From NCBI RefSeq assembly GCF_900142085.1, contig NZ_FQZQ01000002.1, forward strand, positions 62,001 through 126,000: 64,000 nucleotides of DNA, read 5' to 3'. This document shows positions 25,129 through 35,243 of this stretch, piece after piece; the first letter of the stretch is position 1; every line of letters begins with the position of its first letter. The notes beneath the pieces were generated by a model. That model saw only the letters and a program-made list of their open reading frames with translations. It searched no databases and was not told the origin of the DNA. The DNA comes from Shimia gijangensis (lineage in GTDB: Bacteria; Pseudomonadota; Alphaproteobacteria; Rhodobacterales; Rhodobacteraceae). The translations under genes were made by a program, and so were the position numbers.

Positions 25129-25902
25129 ATGAGCAAAACCGTCGATTTGAATGCGGATATGGGCGAAAGCTTTGGTCCATGGACCATGGGTGATGATCTG
25201 GCTTTGTTGGATGTAATCAGCTCGGCCAATATTGCCTGTGGGTTTCATGCGGGTGATCCCGACGTGATGGCGAAAACCATGCGTGCCGCCAACAGGCGAG
25301 ACGTTGGAATTGGGGCGCATCCGGGCTTTGCTGACCTTCAGGGATTTGGTCGTCAGCGCATGTCTTTGCCTGCTGAAACCCTTGCGAATATGGTGCAGTA
25401 TCAACTGGGGGCGGCTTTGGCGGTGGCGCGTGCAAATGATGCCAAGGTTCGCCATCTGAAGCTACATGGCGCAATGGCCAACTTGGCGGCGGAAGACAAG
25501 GCGATGGCGCTTACATGTTATCAGGCGGCGCTTGCGGTCGACCCGGATATCATCATCATGGTTCTGGCTGGTACCGCGCAACAAGCCGCGGTTCACGAGC
25601 TGGGATGCCATGCGGCTTGCGAGATTTTTGCAGACCGCGCTTACAATGATGATGCCACTCTGGTGGATCGAAAATTGCCCGGCGCTGTGATCCATGATCC
25701 GGAACTGGCGGGTCGCCGGATGGTCGAGATGTTGCAGGTCGGGGCCATTATCACCGAAAGTGGCAAACACATTCCAACCCGGATCGACACGATATGCCTG
25801 CACGGGGATACGCCAGAAGCCGTGGATATCGCCAAATCCACGCGCCGCGCATTGCAAGCCAATGGCATCTCTGTGGAACAATTCTCCGGTACGCGTATTT
25901 AA
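25129..25902 (+). CDS. pxpA: 5-oxoprolinase subunit PxpA (LamB/YcsF family)
   Basis: A 257-residue protein beginning VDLNADMGESFGPWTMGDD, with SSANIACGFHAGDP and GAHPGFADLQGFGR, all hallmarks of the LamB/YcsF family. It is the third subunit of prokaryotic 5-oxoprolinase. It lies 119 bp after pxpC. The next gene converges with a gap of three bases. Confidence 0.92.
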   Translation: MSKTVDLNADMGESFGPWTMGDDLALLDVISSANIACGFHAGDPDVMAKTMRAANRRDVGIGAHPGFADLQGFGRQRMSLPAETLANMVQYQLGAALAVARANDAKVRHLKLHGAMANLAAEDKAMALTCYQAALAVDPDIIIMVLAGTAQQAAVHELGCHAACEIFADRAYNDDATLVDRKLPGAVIHDPELAGRRMVEMLQVGAIITESGKHIPTRIDTICLHGDTPEAVDIAKSTRRALQANGISVEQFSGTRI

Positions 25903-25905
25903 CTG

Positions 25906-26850
25906 TCAGCCGGGTTGCGTGGTCTGAGTTACGTCTAAAAGGACCTGAACACATCCTTGAAGGGCCGCGGCATCTTCCTCAATAAGAGAAACTGAAATTT
26001 TCGCGACATCTACAACACCCAAATCTCCGCTGGAAAACGCCCGTTCAAAGTGCACAAAACCGTCGGATTTCAAAACGCTGCGCGCTACGCTGCCAGCAAA
26101 GAACAAACCCGCTCGGGGCATGTATTGATAGACCATTTGCCGCCCGAGCTTGCCAAGTACCTGTGCAAAAACTTCAACGGACTGGGTGGCGTTCTGATCT
26201 GAATTTACCTCGAAACGTTGCATGATTTCCCGGCTGGGCAACGACTCGCCCGACATCAATTGGTAAATCCGCTCAAGTCCCGATCCACACATCCAATCCT
26301 CAACGCGAGGGGTGTTCGAGATCGAACAGCCAAGGTGATCCGCCAGCATGTTCGCAATTGGGCTGGGCAGTGCCGCATGCCCCAACTCGGCTTCAAAGGC
26401 AACTGTACTGCTCTCTGATGTGCGCTTGGAGAGGCTAACATTGAACCCGGTGCCCATGCCCACTATCAGACTTTGCACTTCGTCCGGTGTCGACTTGGGG
26501 CCGTAAAGCCGAGTTGGGTTTAACTCGGAAAGCGCATAACTAAGAGCCGCCAGATCGTTGATGAAAACGACTGAATCGGTTTTCAGGGCCTTGCCAATAC
26601 GGGCAGCATCAAACGTCCAGTCTCGGTTTGTCAGGCGTGCCGCTGCGGCCCCCACGGGTCCCGCAATTGCCAAGCAGGCCGCATCGATCCCGGTGGCGCC
26701 GGCATCGTCGCGAAACTGCTCGAGCACTTCATCAAACGTGCCAAACAGATCGTTTTGGTAGTGCCGCTGCGTTCGAGAGTTCACACCTGATGGGTCTGCC
26801 AAAGCCAGACGCGTATTGGTGCCGCCTATGTCGCCAACCAGATATTTCAT
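25906..26850 (-). CDS. Glucokinase-family sugar kinase
   Basis: About 314 residues with the ASKHA phosphate-1 motif LVGDIGGTNTRLAL, the substrate loop NRDWTFD and catalytic Asp in FINDLAAL, the ATP motif GMGTGFNVSL and the AELGH motif. It matches Glk-type glucokinases. It is the last gene of the xylFHG operon, starting at ATG 26850 four bases after the xylG stop. An in-frame longer start at 26886 lies inside xylG and is unlikely. Its place suggests that the importer also carries glucose or a related hexose. Confidence 0.85.
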   Translation of the reverse strand: MKYLVGDIGGTNTRLALADPSGVNSRTQRHYQNDLFGTFDEVLEQFRDDAGATGIDAACLAIAGPVGAAAARLTNRDWTFDAARIGKALKTDSVVFINDLAALSYALSELNPTRLYGPKSTPDEVQSLIVGMGTGFNVSLSKRTSESSTVAFEAELGHAALPSPIANMLADHLGCSISNTPRVEDWMCGSGLERIYQLMSGESLPSREIMQRFEVNSDQNATQSVEVFAQVLGKLGRQMVYQYMPRAGLFFAGSVARSVLKSDGFVHFERAFSSGDLGVVDVAKISVSLIEEDAAALQGCVQVLLDVTQTTQPG

Positions 26851-26854
26851 CAAC

Positions 26855-27607
26855 CTAGCAATCCACGCCTTCTGGTTTTTTGCCAAGGATGATCATGCCC
26901 AAAAGATCGTCGTCTGTAACATCATCGACATCAACCACGCCAACCAGTTTGCCGTTCTTCATCACACTGGCGCGGTCGCACAATTCCATCACGTCGTGAA
27001 TGTCATGGCTGATCAGAAAAATCCCGATACCATCCGCCTTGAGCTGCTGAATAAGCTCGGCCACCATTTGGGTCTCATGCGGCCCAAGGGCGGCGGTCGG
27101 TTCATCCATAATCAGGATGCGGGCATTGAAGTAAACCGCCCGGGCGATGGCCACAGACTGACGTTGCCCACCTGAAAGCGCCGAAACTGGTTCGCTGAAC
27201 TTTTGAAAGTTCGGGTTAAGCCGCGCCATGATCTTGCGGGTTTCGGCCTCCATTGCGTCGTCGTCCACCAACCCAAAAGGCGTCACCAGTTCGCGTCCAA
27301 GAAACAGGTTTGATGCGGCATCCAGATTGTCGGCCAAAGCCAACGTTTGATAGATTGTTTCGATCTGATGAGATCGCGCGTCGCGCGGATTGTGAATCTC
27401 AACCTTTTCGCCATTGATCAGGATTTCGCCGCTGTCGGCCTGATAGGCCCCGGACAAAATCTTGATCAGAGTGGATTTCCCCGCCCCGTTGTGACCCAAC
27501 AGGCCCACTACTTCTCCGGGATGAAGGTCGACGCTGACGTGGTCCACGGCATGTACCCCACCAAACGAGATACAGATGTCGCGCATTTCTACGAGAGGAG
27601 TGGTCAT
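26855..27607 (-). CDS. xylG: Sugar ABC transporter ATP-binding protein (XylG-like)
   Basis: A 250-residue single ATPase domain, half the size of the classical two-domain XylG. Walker A is GHNGAGKST, the signature is LSGGQRQS, Walker B is ILIMDEPTA and the switch His lies in LISHDIHD. It powers import of a monosaccharide with XylH and XylF. It overlaps xylH at a TGATG junction. The single-domain form is known for several alphaproteobacterial sugar importers. Confidence 0.9.
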   Translation of the reverse strand: MTTPLVEMRDICISFGGVHAVDHVSVDLHPGEVVGLLGHNGAGKSTLIKILSGAYQADSGEILINGEKVEIHNPRDARSHQIETIYQTLALADNLDAASNLFLGRELVTPFGLVDDDAMEAETRKIMARLNPNFQKFSEPVSALSGGQRQSVAIARAVYFNARILIMDEPTAALGPHETQMVAELIQQLKADGIGIFLISHDIHDVMELCDRASVMKNGKLVGVVDVDDVTDDDLLGMIILGKKPEGVDC

Positions 27608-28905
27608 CAGGCACCTCCAGTGCGTTTGCGATAGATGATGTCGATCAGGACAGCCAGAACCAGAACCGCTCCGACCACGATGTTTTGCAACGGCGCGTCA
27701 ACGCCAACCATGGCCATGCCCGATTGCAAAGATTGCATAATCAGCGCGCCAAGGATTGCACCGTGAATGGTGCCCACACCTCCGGCAAGGGCTGTTCCGC
27801 CAATCACTGCGGCGGCAATCACCCGCAATTCGTCCAGCGTGCCGATGTCGTTAGAGTGGTTGGTCAACCGGGCCGACGCGACAATTGCCGAGATCGCACA
27901 CAAGGCGCCCATCAGGGCGAAAATCTTGACTGTGAGCAATCGGGTGTTGATGCCCGACAGCTCTGCCGCATCCGGGTTGCCCCCGGTGGCAAAGATGTAT
28001 CGTCCCAACCGGGTGCGGCGCGCCAGAATGGTCATGCCGATGGCAATGGCAATCAACACCAGAACCGAGATGGGGATGCCATAAGATTGCGTGAACCCCT
28101 CAGGCATAACCTCGCCTCTGGCGTCAAACAATCGCTGTAGCTTGCGGGTTGGCACGTCATAGGCATTCAACGTTGCGACAAATCCCAGGATCGCGCTGGC
28201 CGCAATGCCGCCCAATACATATTCGGCCCACAAGGGCTTGACCGCAAAACCATGCTTTAGCTTGTTGCGACGTGCGTTGAGCAGACCAAACAGGGCGGCC
28301 GCAGTGGCCAAGGCGCCCACGATCCAGGACCCCGAAGCGCCCAAAGTGCCATTGATGCCGCCGAATTTCTGAAAGGTTGTGTCCAATGGACCGATGGTTT
28401 TACCGCTGGTCATGTACCACGCAACGTTGCGCCAGACCAATAACCCGCCAAGGGTCACGATAAAGGCTGGGATGGTCAGGTATCCCACAAGAAAACCGTG
28501 AAAGGCACCAATTGCTGTGCCCGCGATCACGCCGATAACAATGGTGATCCAAGGGGTGAGCGCGTGGTCGAACCCAAGCCCCAAAACTTGTGGAAGGAAC
28601 TGAGTTTGTGTCATCGCCATAATCGCCGAGCAAGTGGCCAGCAAAGCGCCAACGCTCAGGTCGATGTGGCGGGTGACGATCACAAACACCATGCCGGTTG
28701 CCATGATGGCTACGGAAACGGTCTGGATCGTCAGGTTAAAGATGTTGCGGGGGGTCAGAAACCGTCCGCCAGTCGCGAAATCAAACCCGATGCACAGGAT
28801 GACAAACGCGCCAACCATGCCAAGTAATCGAAGGTCGATCTCGAGCGTTTGAAAAAATCCGCGTTTCTGCGCCGTCGGCAACGCGTTGGTATCATGTTGG
28901 GGCAT
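27607..28905 (-). CDS. xylH: Sugar ABC transporter permease (XylH-like)
   Basis: A 432-residue membrane protein with about ten hydrophobic segments. The typical branched-sugar permease blocks are [29 protein letters not shown] and the C-terminal [19 protein letters not shown]. It forms the channel of the xylose-type importer. The start ATG 28905 has AAGG seven bases upstream. Confidence 0.92.
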   Translation of the reverse strand: MPQHDTNALPTAQKRGFFQTLEIDLRLLGMVGAFVILCIGFDFATGGRFLTPRNIFNLTIQTVSVAIMATGMVFVIVTRHIDLSVGALLATCSAIMAMTQTQFLPQVLGLGFDHALTPWITIVIGVIAGTAIGAFHGFLVGYLTIPAFIVTLGGLLVWRNVAWYMTSGKTIGPLDTTFQKFGGINGTLGASGSWIVGALATAAALFGLLNARRNKLKHGFAVKPLWAEYVLGGIAASAILGFVATLNAYDVPTRKLQRLFDARGEVMPEGFTQSYGIPISVLVLIAIAIGMTILARRTRLGRYIFATGGNPDAAELSGINTRLLTVKIFALMGALCAISAIVASARLTNHSNDIGTLDELRVIAAAVIGGTALAGGVGTIHGAILGALIMQSLQSGMAMVGVDAPLQNIVVGAVLVLAVLIDIIYRKRTGGA

Positions 28906-28946
28906 GGGAAAACCTTGTGAAAAGCCTGGGTCAAAAGGCTGAAGTA

Positions 28947-28977
28947 GCAGCCGCCCATCCGAGATGCGGGCGACTGC
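28947..28977 (-). other. Intercistronic hairpin between xylF and xylH
   Basis: The arms GCAGCCGCCCATC and GATGCGGGCGACTGC pair with one mismatch and a two-base bulge around a three-base loop. There is no T-run, so it is more likely an mRNA-stabilising stem that raises binding-protein output than a terminator. Confidence 0.5.
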
Positions 28978-28989
28978 AATTGGTGTGGC

Positions 28990-30018
28990 TTAGTTACAGG
29001 GGGCAGGGCCGCCGCTGACACCCTGACACAGGGCGTCTTTTGCAATCCAGCCCGCGTCAACAACCACAGTCAGATTGTCTTTGGTGACCGGAACCGGTGC
29101 CAGAAACTTGGCTGTCATTTCCGTGCCAGCCGGAGATGTCCAGCTGCCCGCGCCGTCCACGTCAACCATGGCCGATCCACCGGCCAACGCGACAGCAATT
29201 TCGCCAGCCGCTTTGCCCAATTCACGCGCGTCTTTCCAGACAGACACGGTTTGATGACCCTTGGCCACACGGTTCAACGCCGCGTGGTCGCCATCCTGAC
29301 CTGATACCGGAATGCCTTCCATGCCTTGGGCTGTCAATGCTGCCACAACACCACCGGCTGTGCCGTCATTTGAGGCCACAACAGCGTCGACACCGTTATC
29401 GGCGGCTGTCAGGATTTGCTCCATGTTGCGTTGGGCATTGGCAGGCAGCCAGCCATCGGTATAGGCCTCGGCCACAATCTCAATGTCACCCGCGTCAACT
29501 GCGGCTTGAATGATCTCTTGCTGGCCACCGCGCAGGAAGTCTGCGTTTGGATCGGTGGGCGAGCCCTTGATCATGACATACCGGCCTTTTGGCATCTCGG
29601 CGAACACGGCACGTGCTTGCATGCGGCCCACTTCAACGTTGTCAAACGTCAGGTAAAACGCACGTGGGTCTTCGATTAGGCGGTCATAGCCTACAACGGC
29701 CACGCCTTCGTCGGCAGCGGCCTGAACCGCAGGACCAATGGCCTGCGCATCCTGTGCCAGAATGATCAGCGCATCTGCTCCCTGCGCAATCAGGCTTTCC
29801 ACATCCGAAAGCTGCTTGGCCGATGAGCTTTGTGCATCTGACGAGATGTATTTTGCACCTGCGGCGTCAAGCGCTGCTTTGATGGCGGCCTCATCGGTTT
29901 TCCAGCGTTCTTCCTGAAAATTCGACCAGCTCACGCCGACGATCAGATCATCCGCAAAAGCCGCAGCACCCATAAACGTGCTCGCGACAATTGCAGCAGC
30001 AGTTGTAAATAGTTTCAT
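28990..30018 (-). CDS. xylF: Sugar ABC transporter substrate-binding protein (XylF-like)
   Basis: A 342-residue periplasmic protein. The signal peptide MKLFTTAAAIVASTFMGAAAFA is followed by DDLIVGVSWSNFQEERWKTDE, typical of XylF. VVGYDRLIEDPRAFYLTFDN and VVASNDGTAGGV are further ligand-site blocks. It binds xylose and possibly other monosaccharides. A GGGAGAAG site precedes ATG 30018. It is the first gene of the xylFHG-glk operon and has a candidate operator upstream. Confidence 0.92.
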   Translation of the reverse strand: MKLFTTAAAIVASTFMGAAAFADDLIVGVSWSNFQEERWKTDEAAIKAALDAAGAKYISSDAQSSSAKQLSDVESLIAQGADALIILAQDAQAIGPAVQAAADEGVAVVGYDRLIEDPRAFYLTFDNVEVGRMQARAVFAEMPKGRYVMIKGSPTDPNADFLRGGQQEIIQAAVDAGDIEIVAEAYTDGWLPANAQRNMEQILTAADNGVDAVVASNDGTAGGVVAALTAQGMEGIPVSGQDGDHAALNRVAKGHQTVSVWKDARELGKAAGEIAVALAGGSAMVDVDGAGSWTSPAGTEMTAKFLAPVPVTKDNLTVVVDAGWIAKDALCQGVSGGPAPCN

Positions 30019-30090
30019 GATTCTTCTCCCTCATATTCAATGCTCATCGTTCCATCCAAGGATGAAACGCGTGCTGCTTAGATGTTACCT

Positions 30091-30117
30091 GATTAAATTT
30101 GCAAATCAAATTAAATC
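30091..30117. promoter_or_regulatory. Candidate xylose-regulon operator, copy 1 (xylF/ROK gene)
   Basis: GATTAAATTT, six bases, CAAATTAAATC: an inverted repeat with ten of eleven base pairs matching across a five-base centre. It lies 73 bp upstream of xylF and 106 bp upstream of the ROK regulator gene. The same 27-bp pattern occurs at 38035-38061 before xylB. Binding by the ROK regulator is inferred. Confidence 0.72.
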
Positions 30118-30222
30118 GAATAAGCTAGCAAAAAGGGACTCTTCGCGGCACTCTGAATACCACAAGGCGACACATCACAATCACGGGTGTGGTTGCGCTA
30201 AGATACGGGAATATTTGAAATA

Positions 30223-31416
30223 ATGGCTGGAGAGATTCGCAATAATGGTCGGCGCGCCCTGCTGGCGGAAATCCGACGTAATAAGCGGATTCCGCGCATT
30301 GACCTAGCTGAACGGACGGGTATCAGTCGTGCAACGGTGACGACCATTACTGCCGATCTTCTGAAAGAAGGGCTGATCGAAGAGGTGCGAGAAGACGTAA
30401 CTGGCAAAGACAACCGCCGCGGACGTCCCAAGGTTGATCTCAAAATTCGGGGAGCAGCGCGGCATGTTGTCGGCATTAAGGTCGCCAATAAAACGATTTC
30501 AACCGTGCTGCATGACTTTGAAGGCGCGCAAATTGCAGACCACGACCTGGCACTTGAGAAAAGTGTTTTTGGTGCAAATGAGCTGGCTGAAAAACTGGCT
30601 GAAGTCATTGCCGGCCTGGTCGACAAGGCCGGACTAGATGCTGAGGATATTTCGGGCGTGGGGGTTGGAATCGCGGGTACGGTCGATGCATTGCAGGGGT
30701 TTGTTTATTGGTCGCCCTCGTTAGTCGACCGAAATCTGGCGCTGGGTCAGGTGTTAAAGGATCACCTTGGAGTTCCGGTTTTTATTGACAACGATGCCAA
30801 TCTGGTGGCCGTCGCCGAGCGTTCTTTTGGGCTGGGGCAGGAACATTCGGACTTTATTGTTGTGACGATCGAAAGCGGTGTCGGCATGGGAATTGTCATT
30901 GGCAATGAACTATACCGTGGCAATCGCGGCTGCGGTGCCGAATTTGGTCATACCAAAGTGCAACTCGATGGGGCCCTGTGCCGCTGCGGCCAACGTGGTT
31001 GTCTTGAGGCTTATGTCGCCGATTATGCGCTGCTGCGCGAGGCGACCGTTGCTGGCGGCAACCCAGCTGATGACAAGGTTGAAAACTTGCTTGGTGCAGC
31101 ACGGCACGGTGATCCTCTGGCCAAATCCATTGTGGATCGGGCTGGGCGCATGTTCGCCATGGGGCTGTCTAACATCGTCAATATATTTGACCCCGAACTG
31201 ATCATCCTGTCCGGTGAGCAGATGCAATCAGATCATCTTTATGCAGAAGACGTCATCGAAGCGATGCGCAAATCAGTTGTGCAGATCGACAAGGCCGGCC
31301 CTGAAGTGGTGGTGCACCAATGGGGCGACCTGATGTGGGCGCAGGGTGCGGCGGCTTATGCGCTGGACGAGGTGTCGGAACTTGCCGTTTCAGGAATTAA
31401 GCCGAATGCAGTTTGA
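30223..31416 (+). CDS. xylR: ROK family transcriptional regulator (XylR type)
   Basis: A 397-residue protein. The N-terminal winged helix (IPRIDLAERTGISRATVTTITADLL) is fused to a ROK sugar-kinase-like domain with the ROK zinc motif CRCGQRGCLEAY and the phosphate loop GVGVGIAGTVD. ROK repressors of this layout control xylose genes in Bacillus and alphaproteobacteria. It is divergent from xylF. Its 3' end overlaps the CRTAC1 gene by 11 bp. No strong ribosome site is visible before ATG 30223. Confidence 0.87.
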   Translation: MAGEIRNNGRRALLAEIRRNKRIPRIDLAERTGISRATVTTITADLLKEGLIEEVREDVTGKDNRRGRPKVDLKIRGAARHVVGIKVANKTISTVLHDFEGAQIADHDLALEKSVFGANELAEKLAEVIAGLVDKAGLDAEDISGVGVGIAGTVDALQGFVYWSPSLVDRNLALGQVLKDHLGVPVFIDNDANLVAVAERSFGLGQEHSDFIVVTIESGVGMGIVIGNELYRGNRGCGAEFGHTKVQLDGALCRCGQRGCLEAYVADYALLREATVAGGNPADDKVENLLGAARHGDPLAKSIVDRAGRMFAMGLSNIVNIFDPELIILSGEQMQSDHLYAEDVIEAMRKSVVQIDKAGPEVVVHQWGDLMWAQGAAAYALDEVSELAVSGIKPNAV

Positions 31417-32953
31417 TTTCAGGGTCTGTGTGATGTCTGCTTTGGTCTGGGCGGGGGCGACCAGCGCTGATCCCTTGTTTCTGCCCGAATCTGTCCCCAT
31501 GCATGTTTATGACGGAGGATGGGAACATTTTGTCGGCGGAGGTGTGGCGGTATTTGACTGCGACGGCGATGCCCTCCCCGAGATGTTCGTCGCCGGAGGC
31601 AGCAATCCGGTGCAATTGCTGCGCAACTATTCTGAGGTTGGCGGGCCATTGCGCTTTGAATCTCACACGCCCAGGCACCTTGCGATGAGCGGTGCAACGG
31701 GGGCTTATCCGCTGGATATCGACAGTGATGGTCACATGGATCTTGCGGTTTTGCGGGTTGGTGACAATCAACTGTTTCGTGGTCTGGGCAATTGCGCCTT
31801 TGAACCCTATGCGCCGAATGGGTTTCTGGGCGGCGCTGGCTGGACCACGGCGTTCTCAGCGACTTGGGAAGCGGAGCAAAACTGGCCTACTTTGGCGTTT
31901 GGGAACTATGTTGATCGTGACGATCCCAAAGGCCCCTTTGGCAGTTGTGATCGCAATTATCTGTTTCGCCCTTCCGGGCTATCCTACGTTCGCGGTGAAC
32001 TGGCACCGGCTTTTTGCCCGTTGTCTATGCTGTTCAGCGATTGGAGCCGCACAGGGCGCGCTGATCTGCGCATCAGCAATGATCGTCACTACTATGTTTC
32101 CGGTGGCGAAGAGCAGCTTTGGCAAATGGCCTCGGCGCCCCGGCTGTTTAGTCCAGAGGAAGGCTGGAAACTGTATCGCCTTTGGGGCATGGGCATCGCC
32201 TCGCGGGATCTGAATTTTGATGGGCTGCCTGAAGTCTTCTTATCGTCCATGGGAGATCAGAGACTGCAGAGGATGTCCGGGCAGCGGGTGCCGATGTGGG
32301 AAGACGTGCCCTATGAAATGGGATCGACGGCGCATCGGCCTTATGTCGGGGACGACGGGCGGCCTTCGACTGGGTGGCATGTGAGCTTTGGCGACGTGCA
32401 AAATGACGGGCTGGATGACGTATTCATTGCCAAGGGCAATGTGGAACAGATGCCTGACAGCGCTATGGAAGACCCCAATAATCTATTGCTGCAAAACGCT
32501 GACGGATCATTCACCGAAGCGGGAAATCTGGCGGGTGTTGCCAGCCTGCATCGAGGTCGCGGCGCAGCCATGGTTGATTTCAATAAGGATGGGCTACTGG
32601 ACCTTGCGGTGGTCAACCGTCGTTCCGCGCTTGAGGTCTATCGCAATGTGTCAACCGACACTGGCAACTGGCTGTCGCTGCAACTTCGCCAAGATGCGCC
32701 CAACGTGAACGCCGTTGGCGCGTTCATTGAACTGCGTGTCGGTGACAAAACGATGGTGCGCGAAATCACAGTGGGCGGAGGTCACGCGGGCGGCGTAGCA
32801 GGCCCCGAACATTTTGGTCTGGCCAAAGCCAAACAGGTGCAAGTGCGGGTGATCTGGCCGGATGGACAGGCTTCGGATTGGACCGGGCTATCCATAAACC
32901 AACGGCTATTAATTGGTCGCTCTGACCTAGCCTTGCAAGTGACGGCTTACTGA
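31406..32953 (+). CDS. CRTAC1 family secreted beta-propeller protein (FG-GAP/VCBS, ASPIC/UnbV)
   Basis: About 515 residues. A signal peptide (MQFDFRVCVMSALVWAG, cleavage near TSADP) precedes repeated calcium-type FG-GAP/VCBS loops: AVFDCDGDALPEMFVAGG, PLDIDSDGHMDLAVL, FGDVQNDGLDDVFIAKG and MVDFNKDGLLDLAVV. The C-terminal ASPIC/UnbV domain follows (NAVGAFIELRVGDK, then VRVIWPDGQASDW). ATG 31406 has AGGA ten bases upstream and overlaps the end of xylR. Its function is unknown; it is probably periplasmic or secreted. It converges on a MauG-like gene with a seven-base overlap. Such an occupant of a xylose locus is unexpected. Confidence 0.87.
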   Translation: MQFDFRVCVMSALVWAGATSADPLFLPESVPMHVYDGGWEHFVGGGVAVFDCDGDALPEMFVAGGSNPVQLLRNYSEVGGPLRFESHTPRHLAMSGATGAYPLDIDSDGHMDLAVLRVGDNQLFRGLGNCAFEPYAPNGFLGGAGWTTAFSATWEAEQNWPTLAFGNYVDRDDPKGPFGSCDRNYLFRPSGLSYVRGELAPAFCPLSMLFSDWSRTGRADLRISNDRHYYVSGGEEQLWQMASAPRLFSPEEGWKLYRLWGMGIASRDLNFDGLPEVFLSSMGDQRLQRMSGQRVPMWEDVPYEMGSTAHRPYVGDDGRPSTGWHVSFGDVQNDGLDDVFIAKGNVEQMPDSAMEDPNNLLLQNADGSFTEAGNLAGVASLHRGRGAAMVDFNKDGLLDLAVVNRRSALEVYRNVSTDTGNWLSLQLRQDAPNVNAVGAFIELRVGDKTMVREITVGGGHAGGVAGPEHFGLAKAKQVQVRVIWPDGQASDWTGLSINQRLLIGRSDLALQVTAY

Positions 32954-34269
32954 TCCACAGGCAGCCCGCTTGGCACAGTGACGGGAACGCCCAGCCGTCC
33001 GACTACGGCCACTGGATCACTCAAAGCTGCCAAGAATGACAAGATATCCTGCACCTCTTGATCGCTCAGCATCACTGGGGCCAATTCATTGGCATCAGCG
33101 ATGGCTGCAACTTCTTCGGGGATGGTCATCAGCGCATCATCGGTCTCAAAGGGTTGCCCGGGTAAAATGGCTTGGCTGACATCATATGCTTTCAACGCGG
33201 CAACAGGATCAAGATGGTGGCGCACCACGGTTTCAAGACTGCGATATGCTCCGCTATGCCCATAGGGTGCGGTTTCGGTCACGTTGCGCAAAGAAGGCGT
33301 GCGAAAGCGATAGGCGTCGTCTGGATCACCCGTCACACGCATGCGCCCGATATCGCGATTGTGTCGCTCAAACCTTGCTGCCTTTCCGGGGCCAATCTGA
33401 GGCATTGCGATCGCGTGATATTGCTGATCCGTTTGGAAAATTCCAGAATGACAGGTATCGCATTCTGCCTTTCCATAAAACAATTCCATACCTGCGATGG
33501 CTTGTTCTGGCATCGTGTTTTCGCCGCGCAGATATAGGTCAAACAGGCTTTGATCGGCACGCCATTCAAAGGCAATGAAATCCGCAATGACATTTGCAAT
33601 ATCCGCGAAAACAACCGGATCAGACGAGGATTTCAGACCCTCAAATGCCAGCCCATAGTCGGGAATGGCCGTGACCCGCGCCGTCAAAATGGCCCAGGCG
33701 CCGCCTTCGCCCGTCAAAAAACCCTGACGCACCGCCTGGGCCACATCACTTTCCGAATAATGCCCGGCCATTTCGTCGCCCGATAACACAGGAAACATTG
33801 CCTGAGCGGCTAGGGCGGATTTGAAACCCTTCTCCATTTCGCCGCCCAACGGCGTACGAATGCCCGAGGGCCGGGTGTTGTCCTGCTCAAGCCGTCCATC
33901 ATGGAAAAACCGGGTAAATTCAGTTGCACCCAGATTGAACAAGGCTGGTGCATTGCGTGGGATGCGCTGTTCCGGCGGATTGTCAGGATCAAAGCGACGA
34001 TCAGGCCCAAGCCCGATGCCCCCATCCCCAATGCCAAGCGACACGCCGTCCGAGGTGCCAAACCGAGGATGATGACAGGTCGCACAGGACACATCGCGAT
34101 TGCCGCTCAGAATGGGATCGTAAAACAGCTGTTGACCCAACCGCACAGAGCGCATGTCCAAGTCAGGAAATTCAGCGTCGGGTGTTGGCAAAGGTCCGGC
34201 AATGGCAAGACTTGGAACCAGGCAGATCGCCACCATCAGGTTGCGAATTTTTCTGCTTAGTCCTGACAT
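32947..34269 (-). CDS. Di-heme cytochrome c peroxidase / MauG family protein
   Basis: A 440-residue exported protein. The signal peptide is around NLMVAICLVPSLAIAGP, and the two c-type heme sites are CATCH (residues 62-66) and CDTCH (270-274). RFDPDNPPEQRIPRNAPALFN and TPSLRNVTETAPYGHSGAY are typical of the CcpA/MauG family. Members reduce peroxide or oxidise protein residues in the periplasm. The start overlaps galM by 13 bp, making it the fourth gene of the xylB-xylA-galM operon. Whether it acts as a peroxidase or a MauG-like maturase cannot be told by eye. Confidence 0.9.
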   Translation of the reverse strand: MSGLSRKIRNLMVAICLVPSLAIAGPLPTPDAEFPDLDMRSVRLGQQLFYDPILSGNRDVSCATCHHPRFGTSDGVSLGIGDGGIGLGPDRRFDPDNPPEQRIPRNAPALFNLGATEFTRFFHDGRLEQDNTRPSGIRTPLGGEMEKGFKSALAAQAMFPVLSGDEMAGHYSESDVAQAVRQGFLTGEGGAWAILTARVTAIPDYGLAFEGLKSSSDPVVFADIANVIADFIAFEWRADQSLFDLYLRGENTMPEQAIAGMELFYGKAECDTCHSGIFQTDQQYHAIAMPQIGPGKAARFERHNRDIGRMRVTGDPDDAYRFRTPSLRNVTETAPYGHSGAYRSLETVVRHHLDPVAALKAYDVSQAILPGQPFETDDALMTIPEEVAAIADANELAPVMLSDQEVQDILSFLAALSDPVAVVGRLGVPVTVPSGLPVDQ

Positions 34270-35243
34270 ATCGTGACTTTCAACTGATGCCGGTATGGGC
34301 GCTCTGGGGTGACGATTGTTGACGCAAAGGCTGGGACGTTTACTGCATTGGGAAACCCCTGTGTCTCAAGGCAGAACCCGCAATAGGGCGCATGGAACTG
34401 CCCGGCCAAAGGTGTATGCAATGCACTCAGGTTTCGCGCGGTGTAAAGCTGAACACAGGGCTGATCGGTTTCCAATGTCAATCGCAGACCATTTGGGGCT
34501 GTGACCGTTGCGGCCGTTTGCTGGGTTTGGGATAAAACGTAATTGATATCATATCCGTCGCCCGCCGAATCCGCATCGCGAAATCGTCTGGGCGCTGTGA
34601 AATCATACTGCGAGTCGGCGACATCGCACAGAGGCCCTGTGGCAATGTTGTCTTTGTCCAAAGCGGTGATCCGGGCCGCGTTCAAATCAACCACATGATC
34701 GCGCACGTCAGCCTTTCCCATCAGGTTGTAATAGGAATGCTGGGCCAGATTGATCGGTGTCGGTTGATCTGCATCGGCTCGCATATCATAGGTCAGGCTG
34801 TTTTGCGACAATGTGATTGTGACCTGAAACGCAACGGTCCCCGGAAATCCCTGATCTCTGTTCTGCGAGGTCAGGTGCAAACGTACTGATTTGTCCCCAT
34901 CCGGCGCCATGGTCCAGAACCGCGTGCCGATGCCCTCAGCACCGCCGTGCAGGCAGTGCGCCCCTTCATTGGCGCTTAGGTCATGACGTTGGCTGTGCAA
35001 CGTATACCGGGCATTGCCAATACGGTTGGCGACACGGCCCACAATAGCCCCCATGAAATAAGGGTTTTGCAAGTAAGATTCCGGATCAGAATACCCCAAC
35101 ACCACCGGTATGCGGCGATCTTCAACCGGCACACGCCAGTCCTGTGTGATACACCCCAGATTTAAAATCGAAACCGACACATCGCCGTCCGAAAGCACGT
35201 GTTTTCGAACCTCTTCGTCTGATGGTGACCGGACCCGATTCAT
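34257..35243 (-). CDS. galM: Aldose 1-epimerase (galactose mutarotase family)
   Basis: A 328-residue mutarotase. ANRIGNARYTL, NEGAHCLHGGAEGIGTRFW (a catalytic His region), INLAQHSYYNL (second His) and the C-terminal FCLETQGFPNAVN (catalytic Glu) are visible. It interconverts sugar anomers and so speeds use of alpha/beta xylose or glucose. It overlaps xylA by one base (TAATG). Confidence 0.9.
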   Translation of the reverse strand: MNRVRSPSDEEVRKHVLSDGDVSVSILNLGCITQDWRVPVEDRRIPVVLGYSDPESYLQNPYFMGAIVGRVANRIGNARYTLHSQRHDLSANEGAHCLHGGAEGIGTRFWTMAPDGDKSVRLHLTSQNRDQGFPGTVAFQVTITLSQNSLTYDMRADADQPTPINLAQHSYYNLMGKADVRDHVVDLNAARITALDKDNIATGPLCDVADSQYDFTAPRRFRDADSAGDGYDINYVLSQTQQTAATVTAPNGLRLTLETDQPCVQLYTARNLSALHTPLAGQFHAPYCGFCLETQGFPNAVNVPAFASTIVTPERPYRHQLKVTICQD

